Assembly (NCBI RefSeq): GCF_000242255.2 | Contig: NC_017033.1 | Span: forward strand, 2,367,110-2,431,109 | DNA: 64,000 nt | From: Frateuria aurantia DSM 6220 | GTDB lineage: Bacteria > Pseudomonadota > Gammaproteobacteria > Xanthomonadales > Rhodanobacteraceae | Direction: 5' to 3' | Shown here: positions 9,468-19,198 of the stretch, one piece after another | Layout: the number at the start of each line of letters is the position of its first letter | Position numbering within the stretch: position 1 is the first letter of the stretch | Position numbers and translations under genes: made by a program | The notes under the pieces: model-generated | What the model was told of the DNA's origin: nothing | The model's input: only the letters and a program-made list of their open reading frames with translations | Databases searched by the model: none

Positions 9468-10820
9468 ATGAGCGGCAAGCTTTTCATCAAGACCCACGGC
9501 TGTCAGATGAACGAGTACGATTCGGCCAAGATGCTGGATGTACTCAAGGCCTCGCACGGTCTGGAACTGACCCAGGACGAGTCCGAAGCCGACGTGATCC
9601 TGGTCAATACCTGCTCGATCCGTGAACGCGCCCAGGAAAAAGTCTTCAGCCAGCTCGGCCGCTGGCGCGAACGCAAGGCGGATGGCAAGCAGGTGCTGAT
9701 CGGCGTCGGCGGCTGCGTGGCCAGCCAGGAAGGCGAGGCCATCATCAAGCGCGCGCCCTACGTGGACCTGGTCTTCGGCCCGCAGACCCTGCACCGGCTG
9801 CCTGAACTGATCGAGGCACGCCGCGAGACCGGCAAGCCCCAGGTCGATATCAGCTTCCCGGAAATCGAGAAGTTCGACCGCCTGCCCGAACCGCGTGCCG
9901 AAGGACCCAGTGCCTTTGTCTCGATCATGGAAGGCTGCTCGAAATACTGCAGCTATTGCGTGGTGCCCTATACCCGTGGCGAGGAAATCAGCCGCCCCTT
10001 CGACGACGTGCTGATCGAGGTCGCCCAGCTGGCTGAGCAGGGCGTACGCGAAATCAATCTGCTGGGCCAGAACGTGAACGCCTATCGCGGCGCGATGCAC
10101 GATGGCAGCGTGGCCGATCTGGCCGTGCTGATCCACGCCATCGCCCAGATCGAGAGCATCGGCCGGATCCGCTTTACCACCTCGCATCCGCTGGAGTTCT
10201 CCGACTCGCTGATCGAGGCTTTCGCCAACGTGCCCAAGCTGGCCAATTATCTGCACCTGCCGGTCCAGGCCGGCTCGGACCGGATTCTGGCGGCCATGAA
10301 GCGCGGTTACACCGCGCTGGAGTTCAAGCAGAAGATCCGCAAATTGCGTGCCGTGCGTCCGGACATCTGCATCAGCTCGGACTTTATTGTCGGCTTCCCC
10401 GGCGAGAGCGATGCCGATTTCGAGAAGACCATGAAGCTGATCGAGGACATCGGCTTCGATCAGAGCTTTTCGTTCATCTTCTCCTCGCGTCCAGGCACTC
10501 CGGCCGCCAACCTGGAGGATGACACGCCGGCCTCGGTCAAGCAGCAGCGCCTGAGCCGGCTGCAGGCCAGCATCAATGCCAACGCCAAGGCCATCAACGA
10601 AGCCATGCTGGGCAGCGTGCAACGGGTGCTGGTGGAAGGCCCCAGCCGCCGGGATGCCAACGAGCTGGCCGGACGCACCGAAAACATGCGTTTCGTCAAC
10701 TTCCCCGGCGATGCCCGCCTCAAGGGCCAGTTCGTGGACGTACTGGTGACCGAGGCCATGACCAATTCGCTGCGTGGTCGACTGGTGGCCGTCGAGTCCC
10801 GGCCGCCGACCGCCGCATGA
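9468..10820 (+). CDS. miaB: tRNA-2-methylthio-N6-dimethylallyladenosine synthase
   Basis: MiaB is a radical-SAM methylthiotransferase that modifies A37 of tRNAs reading UNN codons. The N-terminal domain has the three cysteines of the second cluster at 12 ([12 protein letters not shown]), 49 (VNTCSIRE) and 83 (GVGGCVAS). The radical-SAM motif is C157-x3-C161-x2-C164 in [22 protein letters not shown] domain ends the 450-residue protein. The MiaB-specific YDS motif separates it from RimO and MtaB. In many gamma-proteobacteria miaB precedes phoH-ybeY, as here, though a 397-base gap lies between them. Confidence 0.97.
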   Translation: MSGKLFIKTHGCQMNEYDSAKMLDVLKASHGLELTQDESEADVILVNTCSIRERAQEKVFSQLGRWRERKADGKQVLIGVGGCVASQEGEAIIKRAPYVDLVFGPQTLHRLPELIEARRETGKPQVDISFPEIEKFDRLPEPRAEGPSAFVSIMEGCSKYCSYCVVPYTRGEEISRPFDDVLIEVAQLAEQGVREINLLGQNVNAYRGAMHDGSVADLAVLIHAIAQIESIGRIRFTTSHPLEFSDSLIEAFANVPKLANYLHLPVQAGSDRILAAMKRGYTALEFKQKIRKLRAVRPDICISSDFIVGFPGESDADFEKTMKLIEDIGFDQSFSFIFSSRPGTPAANLEDDTPASVKQQRLSRLQASINANAKAINEAMLGSVQRVLVEGPSRRDANELAGRTENMRFVNFPGDARLKGQFVDVLVTEAMTNSLRGRLVAVESRPPTAA

Positions 10821-11217
10821 GAGAGCAGCCGGTCATGATCCATGGCGCACCATGGCGTGCCCCTGGTCGTCACCGGCAGCCGCTGGCGGCGCACGGCGCC
10901 CCGCTTTGCGGCCTCGTTCGGCAGCTGGACAGCCAGCCCCCGCTTCCGCCCCACAGCCTGCAGCAGCCCGTCGGTCACGGCGGAGCCTGCTGCGGGCGCG
11001 CCGGCCCTGTCCGGCCGCCAGCCACGCCGCCGCCATGCCTGCCGATTTCCGTGCCGGTCGATCAGACATGGAACCCAGGTCTGCACTGATCCGGCCCTCG
11101 GCCGGGCCTGCGCTTGCACGCGCCACGCCCGGACCTCTTGCACGCTATCGGCATTGCCGCCATCTCATGCCAGACTGGCAGCCCCGGCGGCACCGAAACC
11201 CACAAGTTACGGACACT
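10821..11217. other. 397-base gap between miaB and phoH
   Basis: I see no convincing gene, RNA or terminator in this stretch. Open frames on both strands have composition expected of random high-GC sequence. The last 30 bases are the phoH leader. Confidence 0.5.
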
Positions 11218-12213
11218 ATGACTGACCCATCCCAACAACGCGACTTCGTACTGGAACCGGAAGACAACGAGCGTCTGGCCAATCTGTGCGGGCCGCTGGA
11301 CGAGCATCTGCGCCAGATCGAGCTCCGGCTCGGTCTGGAAGTCAATCGCCGCGGCAATATCTTTCGCGTCATCGGCCCGGAGGATGCCTGCCGTGCAGGC
11401 GAGAAAGTGCTGCGCGCGCTCTACAAGGCGACCGAACACGAACCCCTGAACGGCGCCCGCGTGCATCTGTTTCTGTCCGAAAGCGGTCTGGATGCCTCCG
11501 TTGCCGATGATGACAGCGCACAGGAAGTGACCATCAAGGTCAAGCGCGGCGTCATCAAGGGCCGCGGCGCCAATCAGGCCCGCTACCTGCATGCCATTAC
11601 CCGGCACGACATCAACTTCGGCATCGGCCCGGCCGGCACCGGCAAGACCTATCTGGCCGTCGCCAGCGCCGTCGAGGCACTGGAAGCCAATCGGGTCCAG
11701 CGCCTGCTGCTGGTGCGTCCGGCCGTGGAAGCCGGCGAGAAGCTGGGCTTTCTGCCCGGCGACCTGTCGCAGAAAGTCGATCCCTATCTGCGCCCGCTGT
11801 ATGACGCCTTGTATGAAATGCTGGGCTTCGAGCGGGTGGCCAAGCTGATGGAACGCAATGTCATCGAGATCGCGCCGCTGGCCTATATGCGCGGGCGCAC
11901 CTTGAACGACTCCTATGTGATTCTGGACGAAGCCCAGAACACCACGGTGGAGCAGATGAAAATGTTCCTGACCCGCATCGGCTTCGGCTCGGTGGCGGTG
12001 ATCACCGGCGATGTCAGCCAGATCGACCTGCCCCGGCATATCCGCTCCGGCCTGCGCCACGCCATCGAGGTACTGCGCGGCGTCGACGGCATCAGCATGA
12101 CCTTCTTCAGCTCCCGCGACGTGGTCCGCCACCCGCTGGTGGCCAAGATCGTCCGTGCCTACGAGGCCTTCGAAAGCAGCAGCGAACAGCCGGCGGCGAA
12201 CGCCAGGCCATGA
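11218..12213 (+). CDS. ybeZ: PhoH-like ATPase (YbeZ)
   Basis: This 331-residue P-loop protein is the PhoH/YbeZ partner found with YbeY in ribosomal RNA processing. Walker A is GPAGTGKT at 137-144 and Walker B is VILDEA at about 234-239, followed by QNTT. The arginine-rich stretch [10 protein letters not shown] is typical of the C-terminal part. The N-terminal 130 residues resemble the usual RNA-binding-like domain. I chose the ATG at 11218 (MTDPSQQRD); upstream in-frame sequence is non-coding in character. Its stop overlaps the ybeY start by four bases. Confidence 0.94.
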   Translation: MTDPSQQRDFVLEPEDNERLANLCGPLDEHLRQIELRLGLEVNRRGNIFRVIGPEDACRAGEKVLRALYKATEHEPLNGARVHLFLSESGLDASVADDDSAQEVTIKVKRGVIKGRGANQARYLHAITRHDINFGIGPAGTGKTYLAVASAVEALEANRVQRLLLVRPAVEAGEKLGFLPGDLSQKVDPYLRPLYDALYEMLGFERVAKLMERNVIEIAPLAYMRGRTLNDSYVILDEAQNTTVEQMKMFLTRIGFGSVAVITGDVSQIDLPRHIRSGLRHAIEVLRGVDGISMTFFSSRDVVRHPLVAKIVRAYEAFESSSEQPAANARP

Positions 12214-12698
12214 ACGCCACTGCCAGAGACATCATGGAACTCGAGCTGGCGGTCAGCTACGGCCTGCCTCGCACCGGCCTCCCCTCCAGCCCCCGTTTCC
12301 GGGGCTGGGTGGAGGCAGCCCTGCGCGCGGCGGGCCGGCGCAAGCCCAGTGCGGTGGCCATCCGCCTGGTCGATGCCGAAGAAGGTCGTCAGCTGAATCT
12401 GCAGTATCGCGGCAAGGACTATGCCACCAATGTGCTGTCCTTTCCGGCGGAATTCCCGCCGGGCGTCGACCTGCCCCCGCTTGGCGATCTGGCCATCAGC
12501 GCTCCCGTGGTGATCCGCGAGGCGGCCGAACAGGGCAAGCCCGTACTGGATCACTGGGCCCATCTGACCATCCACGGCACCTTGCACCTGCTGGGCTTCG
12601 ACCATATCGACAAGGACGAGGCCGAGGAGATGGAGGCGCTGGAAACGCGGATCCTGGCCGATCTGGGCATCGCCGACCCTTACCTGCTGCGCGAGTGA
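12210..12698 (+). CDS. ybeY: rRNA maturation endoribonuclease YbeY
   Basis: YbeY is a single-strand-specific metallo-endoribonuclease needed for 16S rRNA 3'-end maturation and ribosome quality control. The zinc motif [11 protein letters not shown] gives His122, His126 and His132. Upstream are the family's YATNVLSFP and LGDLAIS strands. The length of 162 residues is normal. ATGA overlap with the phoH-like gene indicates coupled translation, the classical ybeZ-ybeY arrangement. Confidence 0.96.
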   Translation: MNATARDIMELELAVSYGLPRTGLPSSPRFRGWVEAALRAAGRRKPSAVAIRLVDAEEGRQLNLQYRGKDYATNVLSFPAEFPPGVDLPPLGDLAISAPVVIREAAEQGKPVLDHWAHLTIHGTLHLLGFDHIDKDEAEEMEALETRILADLGIADPYLLRE

Positions 12699-12711
12699 AC
12701 CATGAAACCCC

Positions 12712-12739
12712 GTCGGCACCGGGGACTCCCGGTGCCGAC
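12712..12739 (+). terminator. Strong hairpin after ybeY
   Basis: An 11-base-pair perfect stem (GTCGGCACCGG with CCGGTGCCGAC) starts 13 bases after the ybeY stop. No T-run follows, so it may be a processing or Rho-assisted end rather than a classical intrinsic terminator. It separates phoH-ybeY from corC. Confidence 0.5.
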
Positions 12740-12921
12740 CCGATCCGGTCTCAGGCCTGATCCAGTCACGAGGCTGAAAAGAAGCACCCCGGCATGGAAC
12801 CGGCTGCACCAACGCTGGAATATCCCCGGCCCATGACGGGACACCTCCAGCGCCTGAAATCATCGGCCAGTTCCGCTAAACTGTTTTCACCGCCCTTATT
12901 CGGGCCCGATCAACCTAGGTA

Positions 12922-13773
12922 ATGAACGACGACCCTGGTAGTACCAGCGGCCCGACGCCCCGCTCATGGTGGGAACGTCTGGGCCATCTGTTTTCCGGTG
13001 AAGTGCGCAGTCGCGAAGATCTCATCGAGGAATTGCGCTCCGCCCAGGCCAACGGCCTGCTCTCCTCCGACACCCTGACCATGGTCGAAGGCTCGATCAA
13101 GGTCACCGAACTGCGCGTCGACGACGCCATGGTGCCCCGCTCGCAGATCGTGATGCTCAGCGCCGAGGCTCCGCTCGCCGAAGTGGTGGCGACCGTGGTG
13201 GAATCCGGCCATTCCCGCTTTCCCGTCCATGGCGAGGACAAGGACGAGATTCTCGGCGTGCTGCTGGCCAAGGATCTGCTGAAATTCTTCGGCAACGACG
13301 ATGCCTTCGACATCCAGTCCATTCTCCGTCCTGCCGTGCTGATTCCCGAATCGATGCGGCTGAACGTGCTGCTGGCCGAGTTCCGCCTCAACCACAACCA
13401 TATGGCGCTGGTGGTGGACGAATACGGCGGCGTGGCCGGACTGATCACCATCGAGGACGTGCTGGAACAGATCGTCGGCGAAATCGACGACGAGCACGAC
13501 GATGACGATGACGAGCCGCAGCTGATGACCGAACAGGCCGATGGCAGCTGGATCGTCAGCGCCCTGACCCCGATCAAGGACTTCAACGAACAGTCCGGCA
13601 GCCAGTTTTCCGACGAGGCCTATGACACCGTCGGCGGCATGGCGACCTCCGAACTGGGCCGGCTGCCCCAGGTGGGCGAGGATATCGATCTGGGCGATTT
13701 CATCTTCCATGTCACCGAAGCCGACGAACGCCGGGTCCAGCAATTCCGGGTCACCCGCCGGCATGGCCATTGA
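12922..13773 (+). CDS. corC: CorC/HlyC family CBS-domain protein (magnesium/cobalt efflux)
   Basis: This 283-residue cytosolic protein has two CBS domains (from about residue 70: MVPRSQIVMLSAEAPLAEVV, and AVLIPESMRLNVLLAEFR) and a C-terminal CorC_HlyC transporter-associated domain (ending DIDLGDFIFHVTEADERRVQQFRV). The EYGGVAGLITIEDVLEQIVGE motif is characteristic. An acidic run (DDEHDDDDDE) lies between the domains. It lacks the membrane DUF21 region of larger relatives, as in E. coli CorC (YbeX), which sits downstream of ybeY there too. It overlaps the next gene by 11 bases. Confidence 0.92.
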   Translation: MNDDPGSTSGPTPRSWWERLGHLFSGEVRSREDLIEELRSAQANGLLSSDTLTMVEGSIKVTELRVDDAMVPRSQIVMLSAEAPLAEVVATVVESGHSRFPVHGEDKDEILGVLLAKDLLKFFGNDDAFDIQSILRPAVLIPESMRLNVLLAEFRLNHNHMALVVDEYGGVAGLITIEDVLEQIVGEIDDEHDDDDDEPQLMTEQADGSWIVSALTPIKDFNEQSGSQFSDEAYDTVGGMATSELGRLPQVGEDIDLGDFIFHVTEADERRVQQFRVTRRHGH

Positions 13774-14983
13774 GCGAGCTTCCGCCCGGCAGCTGCCGGG
13801 CGGATTTCGACTGATCGCCCTGCTCTGCCTGTGGCTGGGACTGATGATGCCGGCTGTCGCCGGCATCGTGGATGCCCCACCACAGGCCCTGCAGGTCGCG
13901 CTGATCACCTATGGGCCGGGCGAAACCTACTGGGAACGCTTCGGTCACGACGCCATCGAGGTGCGCGACACGCTGTCGGGCCAGACCATCACCTTCAATT
14001 ACGGCGTCTTCGACTTCGACGAAAAGGGCTTTCTGCTCAACTTTGCCCGTGGCCGCATGCGCTATATGATGGATGCCGAGCCAGCCGCCGAAGACAATCA
14101 GGGCTACATCGACGCCGGCCGCTCGGTGACCCGTCAGATACTGGATCTGCAACCGGCCCAGGTGGAAAAGCTGCGGCAGTTCCTGCTGTGGAATCTGCAG
14201 CCGGAAAATTTGCGTTACCGTTACGATTATTTCCAGAGCAATTGCGCGACCCGGGTCCGTGACGCCCTGGATCTGGCCCTGGATGGACGGATTGCCAGCG
14301 TCCTGAAATCCCGTCCCGGCGGCGACACATATCGCCAGCAGACCGACCGCCTGATGGCGGCCCAGCCCTGGCTGATGCTGCTGCTGGACCTGGGCCTGGG
14401 GCCGTTTGCCGATCAACCGCTCAATGCCTGGCAGGCCAGTTTTCTGCCTGAGGTGCTGTCCAGCCAGCTGGCCACCGCGACGCTTGCCGATGGTCGCCCC
14501 GTGATCAGTCGCCGCGAAGTCATCGCCAAGGCACGTCTGGCGCCACCACCGGCACAGCCGCCCCGGCTGCTGTGGCCGATGCTGCTGGCCGGCATCGGCT
14601 ACGCCCTGGCACTGTATCTGGCGGCACGTTGCTGGCGACCGGGGCTGCTGCTGCTGGGCAGCCTGTTTCTCATCCCGGCCGGCCTGTGCGGCGTGCTGCT
14701 GGCTGCGCTGTGGGGCCTGACCGGACATTACGCCGCCTGGTACAACGCCAACCTGCTGCTGTTCAATCCGCTGGCCTGGCTGTGGCTGCTGCCGTTGTGG
14801 CGCCCCGCCTCCGGCGGCGGCCTGCGGATCTGGCTGCCGCCCCTGCAACTGGCGGCACTGCTGCTGGCCCTGGCCCTGCACGTCACCGGCATATCCAGCC
14901 AGCACAACGGCCACTGGCTGGGCTTTGCGATACCGGTATGGACGGCCCTGATCCTGATCCTGCGCAGGCGCCGACCGCGCTGA
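13763..14983 (+). CDS. DUF4105 family membrane protein, candidate Cys-His enzyme
   Basis: This 406-residue protein has a signal or anchor near residues 15-33 (LIALLCLWLGLMMPAVAG), a periplasmic DUF4105 domain and about four C-terminal membrane helices. Within DUF4105, RFGHDAIEV carries a conserved histidine and YFQSNCATRVRDALD a conserved cysteine, resembling a papain/NlpC-like Cys-His pair. I recall that a DUF4105 protein in Bacteroides (Lnb) was reported to N-acylate lipoproteins; whether this applies here is untested. The gene starts inside the 3' end of corC in another frame, so the two are coupled. Confidence 0.8.
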   Translation: MAIERASARQLPGGFRLIALLCLWLGLMMPAVAGIVDAPPQALQVALITYGPGETYWERFGHDAIEVRDTLSGQTITFNYGVFDFDEKGFLLNFARGRMRYMMDAEPAAEDNQGYIDAGRSVTRQILDLQPAQVEKLRQFLLWNLQPENLRYRYDYFQSNCATRVRDALDLALDGRIASVLKSRPGGDTYRQQTDRLMAAQPWLMLLLDLGLGPFADQPLNAWQASFLPEVLSSQLATATLADGRPVISRREVIAKARLAPPPAQPPRLLWPMLLAGIGYALALYLAARCWRPGLLLLGSLFLIPAGLCGVLLAALWGLTGHYAAWYNANLLLFNPLAWLWLLPLWRPASGGGLRIWLPPLQLAALLLALALHVTGISSQHNGHWLGFAIPVWTALILILRRRRPR

Positions 14984-15034
14984 AACCGCGATCGTCAATT
15001 GCGCCGGGTCGGGGTGACCGGCATCATAGCCGGC

Positions 15035-16063
15035 ATGTCGAATCCGATCCCGCTCCCCACCGCCAAAGCCACGACCAAATCCCAGGCCGACATGGTCGTC
15101 AACTGCGTGGCCTACAACCATCGCAACGGCAAGCGCGTCGGCAATATCAGCATTGATGCCATCAGCGATGCCTTGCTTGATCCCGACACCTTTGTCTGGG
15201 TCGGCCTGCACGAGCCGTCCGAAGAACTGCTGCTGAAGCTGCAGAACGAATTCGACCTGCATGACCTGGCCATCGAGGATGCGCAGTACGCCCACCAGCG
15301 CACCAAGATCGAGACCTATGGCGACTCGCTGTTCGTGGTGGTGCAGACCGCCCAGCTGGCCGCCGGCGACATCGCCTTCGGCGAGACCCATATCTTTCTG
15401 GGGCCGCGCTATCTGGTCACCGTGCGCCATGGCACCTCGCTCAGCTATGCCCCGGCACGTCGCACCTGCGAACAATCACCGGACTTGCTGGCCCTGGGGC
15501 CCAGCTATGGCCTGTACGGCGTGCTGGACTTCATCGTCGACAACCTGCTGCCCATCATCCGCGACTCGCGGGAAGAGCTGCAGGAGCTGGAGCAGGACAT
15601 CTTCGCCGCCAAGTTCAATCGCGACATCATCAAGCGCCTGTACGACATGCAGCGCGATCTGATGACCCTGCGACTGGCCGTCACCCCGCTGCAGGACATC
15701 ATCAACCAGCTGGTGCGCATGCATCCGCATCTGATTCCGGACGACCTTCGCGTCTACTTCCGCGACATCTACGACCACGTGTTCCGGGTCAACGAGTCGA
15801 TCAGCGCCATGCGCGAAATGCTGACCGCCGCGATCAGCCTGAATCTGTCGCTGGTCACCTTCGCCCAGAACGAAGTCACCAAGAAACTGGCCGGCTGGGC
15901 CGCCATGCTGGCGGCCCCGACCCTGATCACCAGCTGGTACGGCATGAACTTCGAGCATATGCCCGAGCTGCATACACGCCTCGGTTATCCCGTGGTGATC
16001 CTGGCGGTACTGGGCGTGATGGGCAGCATGTATTACATCCTGCGCCGCGCGCGCTGGCTGTAA
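15035..16063 (+). CDS. corA: CorA family magnesium transporter
   Basis: CorA is a homopentameric Mg2+/Co2+ channel of the inner membrane. The 342-residue protein has a large cytosolic N-terminal domain and a long helix (from IIRDSREELQELEQDIF). Two C-terminal helices follow, with the selectivity motif YGMNF between them in TSWYGMNFEHMPEL and a basic C-terminal RRARW. I chose the ATG at 15035. It is unrelated to CorC despite the name. It follows the DUF4105 gene by 51 bases and ends before a strong hairpin. Confidence 0.94.
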   Translation: MSNPIPLPTAKATTKSQADMVVNCVAYNHRNGKRVGNISIDAISDALLDPDTFVWVGLHEPSEELLLKLQNEFDLHDLAIEDAQYAHQRTKIETYGDSLFVVVQTAQLAAGDIAFGETHIFLGPRYLVTVRHGTSLSYAPARRTCEQSPDLLALGPSYGLYGVLDFIVDNLLPIIRDSREELQELEQDIFAAKFNRDIIKRLYDMQRDLMTLRLAVTPLQDIINQLVRMHPHLIPDDLRVYFRDIYDHVFRVNESISAMREMLTAAISLNLSLVTFAQNEVTKKLAGWAAMLAAPTLITSWYGMNFEHMPELHTRLGYPVVILAVLGVMGSMYYILRRARWL

Positions 16064-16088
16064 GCGCCGGCACCACGGCACTCGATCA

Positions 16089-16122
16089 ATGCCGAAGGGC
16101 CGCTTGCGCGGCCCTTCGGCAT
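16089..16122. terminator. Perfect 15-bp hairpin between convergent corA and S9 peptidase genes
   Basis: ATGCCGAAGGGCCGC pairs perfectly with GCGGCCCTTCGGCAT across a TTGC loop. It lies between two converging genes and can act in both directions. No long T-run flanks it. Confidence 0.75.
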
Positions 16123-16175
16123 GGCGGCCCAGGCCGACCCCGTCCCGCCGCAGCAGAAACGGGGCCGAGCATGGC

Positions 16176-18308
16176 TCAGTGCGCCGTCTTGACCGATGCG
16201 GTCTTGACGGAGGGCGCCTCGACCGGCGCCGTCGCTGCCGGCGCCGTCCAGCGCTTCAGCCAGGCCAGCACCGCATCATGCCACTGCACGCTGTCCTTCG
16301 GCTGCAGCACCCAATGGTTCTCGTCCGGGAAATACAGGAACTCGCTGGGAATGCCACGACGCTGCAAGGCAGTGAAAGCACCCAGCCCCTGGGTTTCCGG
16401 AATCCGGTAATCATGACCGCTGTGGATGACCAGCATCGGCACCCGCCAGTCGGCGACATGATTGACCGGATTGAAGCGCTCGAATTTGGCCGGGTCGGTG
16501 AAGGGCGTGCCGCCCTGCTCGTGCTCCTCGAACCACAGCTCGTCGGTGGAGTAATACATCATGCGGGCATCGAATACGCCGTCATGATCGACCAGGCAGC
16601 GCCAAGGCTGGTTCCACACCCCGGCCATCCAGTACACCATGTAACCACCGTAGCTGGCACCCAGCGCGCAGGCACGCTGACCGTCCAGAAAGGGGTAGCG
16701 GCCCAGAGCCGCCTTCCAGCCCAGCTTCAGATCCTCGAGCGGCTTGCCACCCCAGTCGCCGGAAATCGAGTCGGTAAAGGCCTGACCGTAACCGGTGGAT
16801 CCATGGAAGTTGATGGTGACCACCGCAAAGCCCTGGGTGGCATAGGTCTGCGGATTCCAGCGATAGCTCCAGCCATTGTCCATCGCCCCCTGCGGCCCGC
16901 CATGGATAATAAAGGCCACCGGATAGGTCTTGCCCGGCTGATAATCCGCCGGCTTGACCACATAGCCTTGCACCGGCTGATCATGCCAGCCCTTGAAGCT
17001 GAAGAACTCCGGCTGGCCCATCTTGATTCCGGCCAGTCGGGTCTGGTTGAAGGCCGTCAGCGGCTGCAGCTTGCCGCCCTTGGGCGACACCGCGAACAGC
17101 TCGGCCGGATGCAGCAAGTCATCATGCGCCACCACCAGCCGCTTGCGGCCCACCGCATAGCCTGCCACCGTGCCGTCGGCCACCAGAGTCTCGACCTTGC
17201 CGTTGCGCGGGTCGACGCTGAACAGTGGGTGCTGGCCGGCCTGATCGGCCGTCACATACAACCGCTTGCCGTCAGCGGAGACCGACAGCCCGCCCGCCGA
17301 GCGATCCCATTGCGGATCCACTTCGTGACGCTGACCGCTGGCCAGATCCAGGGCCATGATGCCGAAACGGTCGGCTTCGAAGCCCGGCGTCTTCATCGCC
17401 AAGTAATACAGCGTGCGGCCATCGGGCGACGCGACCGGCCAGCCATCCCAGGCATGATTGGCCGCCGTCAGATTGACCGGCCGCTTGCTGCCGTCGGCCG
17501 GCGCCTGGAAGATATCGAAATTGGTCGACCAGGGCTCATCATGTCCGGCGATACGCGCGTTGAAATACACGGTCTTGCCATCCGGCGAGAAGCTGTACTC
17601 GCTGTCATCGCCGAACGGCTTGCTGGGCACATCGCCATCGATGCCGCGGCTGACCAGGGTCGGCTCGGCCACCCGTCCGTCCGCACCGAAGCGGGCGACA
17701 AACAGCTGGTTGCGGCGATCATCCGACCATTGATCCCAGTGCCGCACGAACAAGCGGGTATAGATATGTCCCTTGCCGCCTGCCGCACGGGCCTTGAGCC
17801 GGTCCGCCGTGCAAGCCAGGCCGTCGCAATCGGCGAACACCGCATAGTCCAGGGCTACCGCCTTGCCATCCGGCGACAGCTTGAAGCCCTGCAGATCCAG
17901 CGGCGCCGCACTGATCTGCTGCGGCGCTTCGCCGCCCGGACCTGAGCTTGCACCGTTCACACCGACCCGCCACAACTGCTCCAGACCCTGGGCCGGTGCC
18001 AGGTAATAAACGCTGCGACCATCCGCCGACCAGCGCGGTGATGCCCCCTCGGCCACCAGCTTCCGCGGCTCGCCTTTGCCGGTCAAAGACCGCAGATAGA
18101 TGGCCGTCTCAGCCTTGCCTTCCACCGTGGGCCGATGCGTGACGGTAAACGCAAGCATCTGTCCGTCCGGCGAAATCTGCGGATCGCCGACCCGATCCAT
18201 CACGATCATGTCCCGCACATCCAGCGGCTTTGCCGCCTCGGCCGCGTGAGCCATCGCCCCACTCGCCGCCAGGGCCAACCCCAGCCACAACCTGCTCCTT
18301 CCGTTCAT
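16176..18308 (-). CDS. S9 family prolyl-oligopeptidase-type serine peptidase, exported
   Basis: This 710-residue protein has a signal peptide (SRLWLGLALAASGAMAHAAEA), a WD40-like beta-propeller (repeats with DPQISPDGQMLAF, SFSPDGKTVYF and PVASPDGRTLYY) and a C-terminal alpha/beta hydrolase domain. The catalytic Ser552 is in GASYGGYMVYW; Asp633 is in HSGHDYRIPE and His665 in DENHW. This layout fits the DPP-IV/acylaminoacyl-peptidase branch of S9, which trims peptides. The ATG at 18308 is preceded by an AGGAG ribosome site, while the upstream in-frame extension lacks a signal. A Thr/Val/Ala repeat ends the protein. It diverges from pilA. Confidence 0.92.
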   Translation of the reverse strand: MNGRSRLWLGLALAASGAMAHAAEAAKPLDVRDMIVMDRVGDPQISPDGQMLAFTVTHRPTVEGKAETAIYLRSLTGKGEPRKLVAEGASPRWSADGRSVYYLAPAQGLEQLWRVGVNGASSGPGGEAPQQISAAPLDLQGFKLSPDGKAVALDYAVFADCDGLACTADRLKARAAGGKGHIYTRLFVRHWDQWSDDRRNQLFVARFGADGRVAEPTLVSRGIDGDVPSKPFGDDSEYSFSPDGKTVYFNARIAGHDEPWSTNFDIFQAPADGSKRPVNLTAANHAWDGWPVASPDGRTLYYLAMKTPGFEADRFGIMALDLASGQRHEVDPQWDRSAGGLSVSADGKRLYVTADQAGQHPLFSVDPRNGKVETLVADGTVAGYAVGRKRLVVAHDDLLHPAELFAVSPKGGKLQPLTAFNQTRLAGIKMGQPEFFSFKGWHDQPVQGYVVKPADYQPGKTYPVAFIIHGGPQGAMDNGWSYRWNPQTYATQGFAVVTINFHGSTGYGQAFTDSISGDWGGKPLEDLKLGWKAALGRYPFLDGQRACALGASYGGYMVYWMAGVWNQPWRCLVDHDGVFDARMMYYSTDELWFEEHEQGGTPFTDPAKFERFNPVNHVADWRVPMLVIHSGHDYRIPETQGLGAFTALQRRGIPSEFLYFPDENHWVLQPKDSVQWHDAVLAWLKRWTAPAATAPVEAPSVKTASVKTAH

Positions 18309-18452
18309 GCACTTTCTCCTCGCATCGTCTTGGCGCCGGACAGGATACCCTTCCTGTCCAGGCCGACCTTGATCTGTCACCGGAACAGATTAGGTTTTGC
18401 TTGAGGCTTGTGCAAAGACGCCGGGATTTGCTCTATCATAAGTGTGCTTCAT

Positions 18453-18475
18453 GTCACACACGCAACACGTGTGAC
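18453..18475. promoter_or_regulatory. Inverted repeat GTCACAC-N9-GTGTGAC upstream of pilA
   Basis: Seven-base perfect arms separated by nine bases lie 134 bases upstream of the pilA start and 145 bases upstream of the S9 gene, inside a 300-base divergent region. The order TCACA...TGTGA is opposite to a CRP/Clp site, so I do not call it one. A TATCAT lies just upstream at 18434 without a well-spaced -35 box. I looked for a sigma-54 box typical of pilin promoters and found none with correct GG/GC spacing. Confidence 0.35.
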
Positions 18476-18608
18476 CTGCGCGATGGCATGGCGCCGGTGC
18501 ACCCCTATGCCAGCCGGATCCGCGGTCATGTCGCAAAGCGACTATTGCCGTGCAAGCTCAAACGTTGTATTCACCAGATCACCATCCAGAAGTTGTAGGG
18601 GAATCACC

Positions 18609-19076
18609 ATGCAGAACTCGCAAAAAGGCTTTACGCTGATCGAGCTGATGATCGTTGTCGCGATCATCGCCATCCTGGCCGCCATCGCCATTCCGCAGTA
18701 TCAGAATTACATCACTAAGGCTCAGTTTTCTGAATCGCAATCTATCATTGATGGCCTTAAAACTCCGATTGCAGAATTCGCCACCCAGAATGGCGCCTGC
18801 CCCTTGACGGCTGGCCCTTCGACCGGATTCTCGGCAGCAGCTAGCTATTCAGGTAAATACATTGCACAAACTGCCCTGACTCAAGGCACTGGTGGCACCG
18901 GAACACTTCCCTCCTGCATAGCAACCATGACATTCAAGAGTACCGGCAGCGTCTCTGCACCTCTTGCTGGAAAGACTGTCCAATTCACTAGCGCCGATAA
19001 TGGTGGCACGATGTCCTGGTCCTGCACTGCCAGCGGCATTGCATCGAAATACAAGCCGGCAACCTGCCCGAACTAA
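18609..19076 (+). CDS. pilA: Type IV pilin major subunit
   Basis: This 155-residue prepilin has a short leader cut by PilD after Gly7 ([17 protein letters not shown]), mature Phe1 and Glu5, and the hydrophobic alpha-1 helix [18 protein letters not shown]. The C-terminal half is Gly/Ser/Thr-rich with a cysteine pair in [15 protein letters not shown], the usual disulfide loop. It forms the pilus fibre for twitching, adhesion or DNA uptake. The leader region is GC-rich like the host, while the variable part is visibly lower in GC, as expected for a gene whose surface half is exchanged. A GTAGGGGA ribosome site precedes the ATG. Confidence 0.95.
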   Translation: MQNSQKGFTLIELMIVVAIIAILAAIAIPQYQNYITKAQFSESQSIIDGLKTPIAEFATQNGACPLTAGPSTGFSAAASYSGKYIAQTALTQGTGGTGTLPSCIATMTFKSTGSVSAPLAGKTVQFTSADNGGTMSWSCTASGIASKYKPATCPN

Positions 19077-19152
19077 TGTGCATATCGGATGGTATTTTAC
19101 GTGCACCTCATTCACCTAAAATTACTAGCCGACTAGTCGCATAATCAATGAG

Positions 19153-19188
19153 TGAAAGGGTCTCTTAGGGGGCCCTTTCATTTATTTA
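19153..19188 (+). terminator. Intrinsic terminator after pilA
   Basis: GAAAGGG at 19154-19160 pairs with CCCTTTC at 19173-19179, followed by ATTTATTT. It lies 77 bases after the pilA stop and 13 bases before the next ATG, so the downstream GT-C gene may be expressed by read-through at a lower level than the pilin. Confidence 0.85.
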
Positions 19189-19198
19189 AGACAAATTC

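Noticed and set aside
16089-17945. A 600-codon open frame on the plus strand opposite the S9 peptidase gene
   Set aside because: It is antisense to a gene with full catalytic motifs and signal peptide, is His/Arg/Gln-rich, and has no motif; a high-GC codon shadow.
18453-18475. A CRP/Clp binding site upstream of pilA
   Set aside because: The half-sites are in the order TCACA...TGTGA, the reverse of TGTGA-N6-TCACA.
18309-18608. A sigma-54 promoter for pilA
   Set aside because: The best candidate (TGGCATGGCGCCGGTGCA) has the GC two bases too far from the GG; no other GG-N10-GC match with good flanks.
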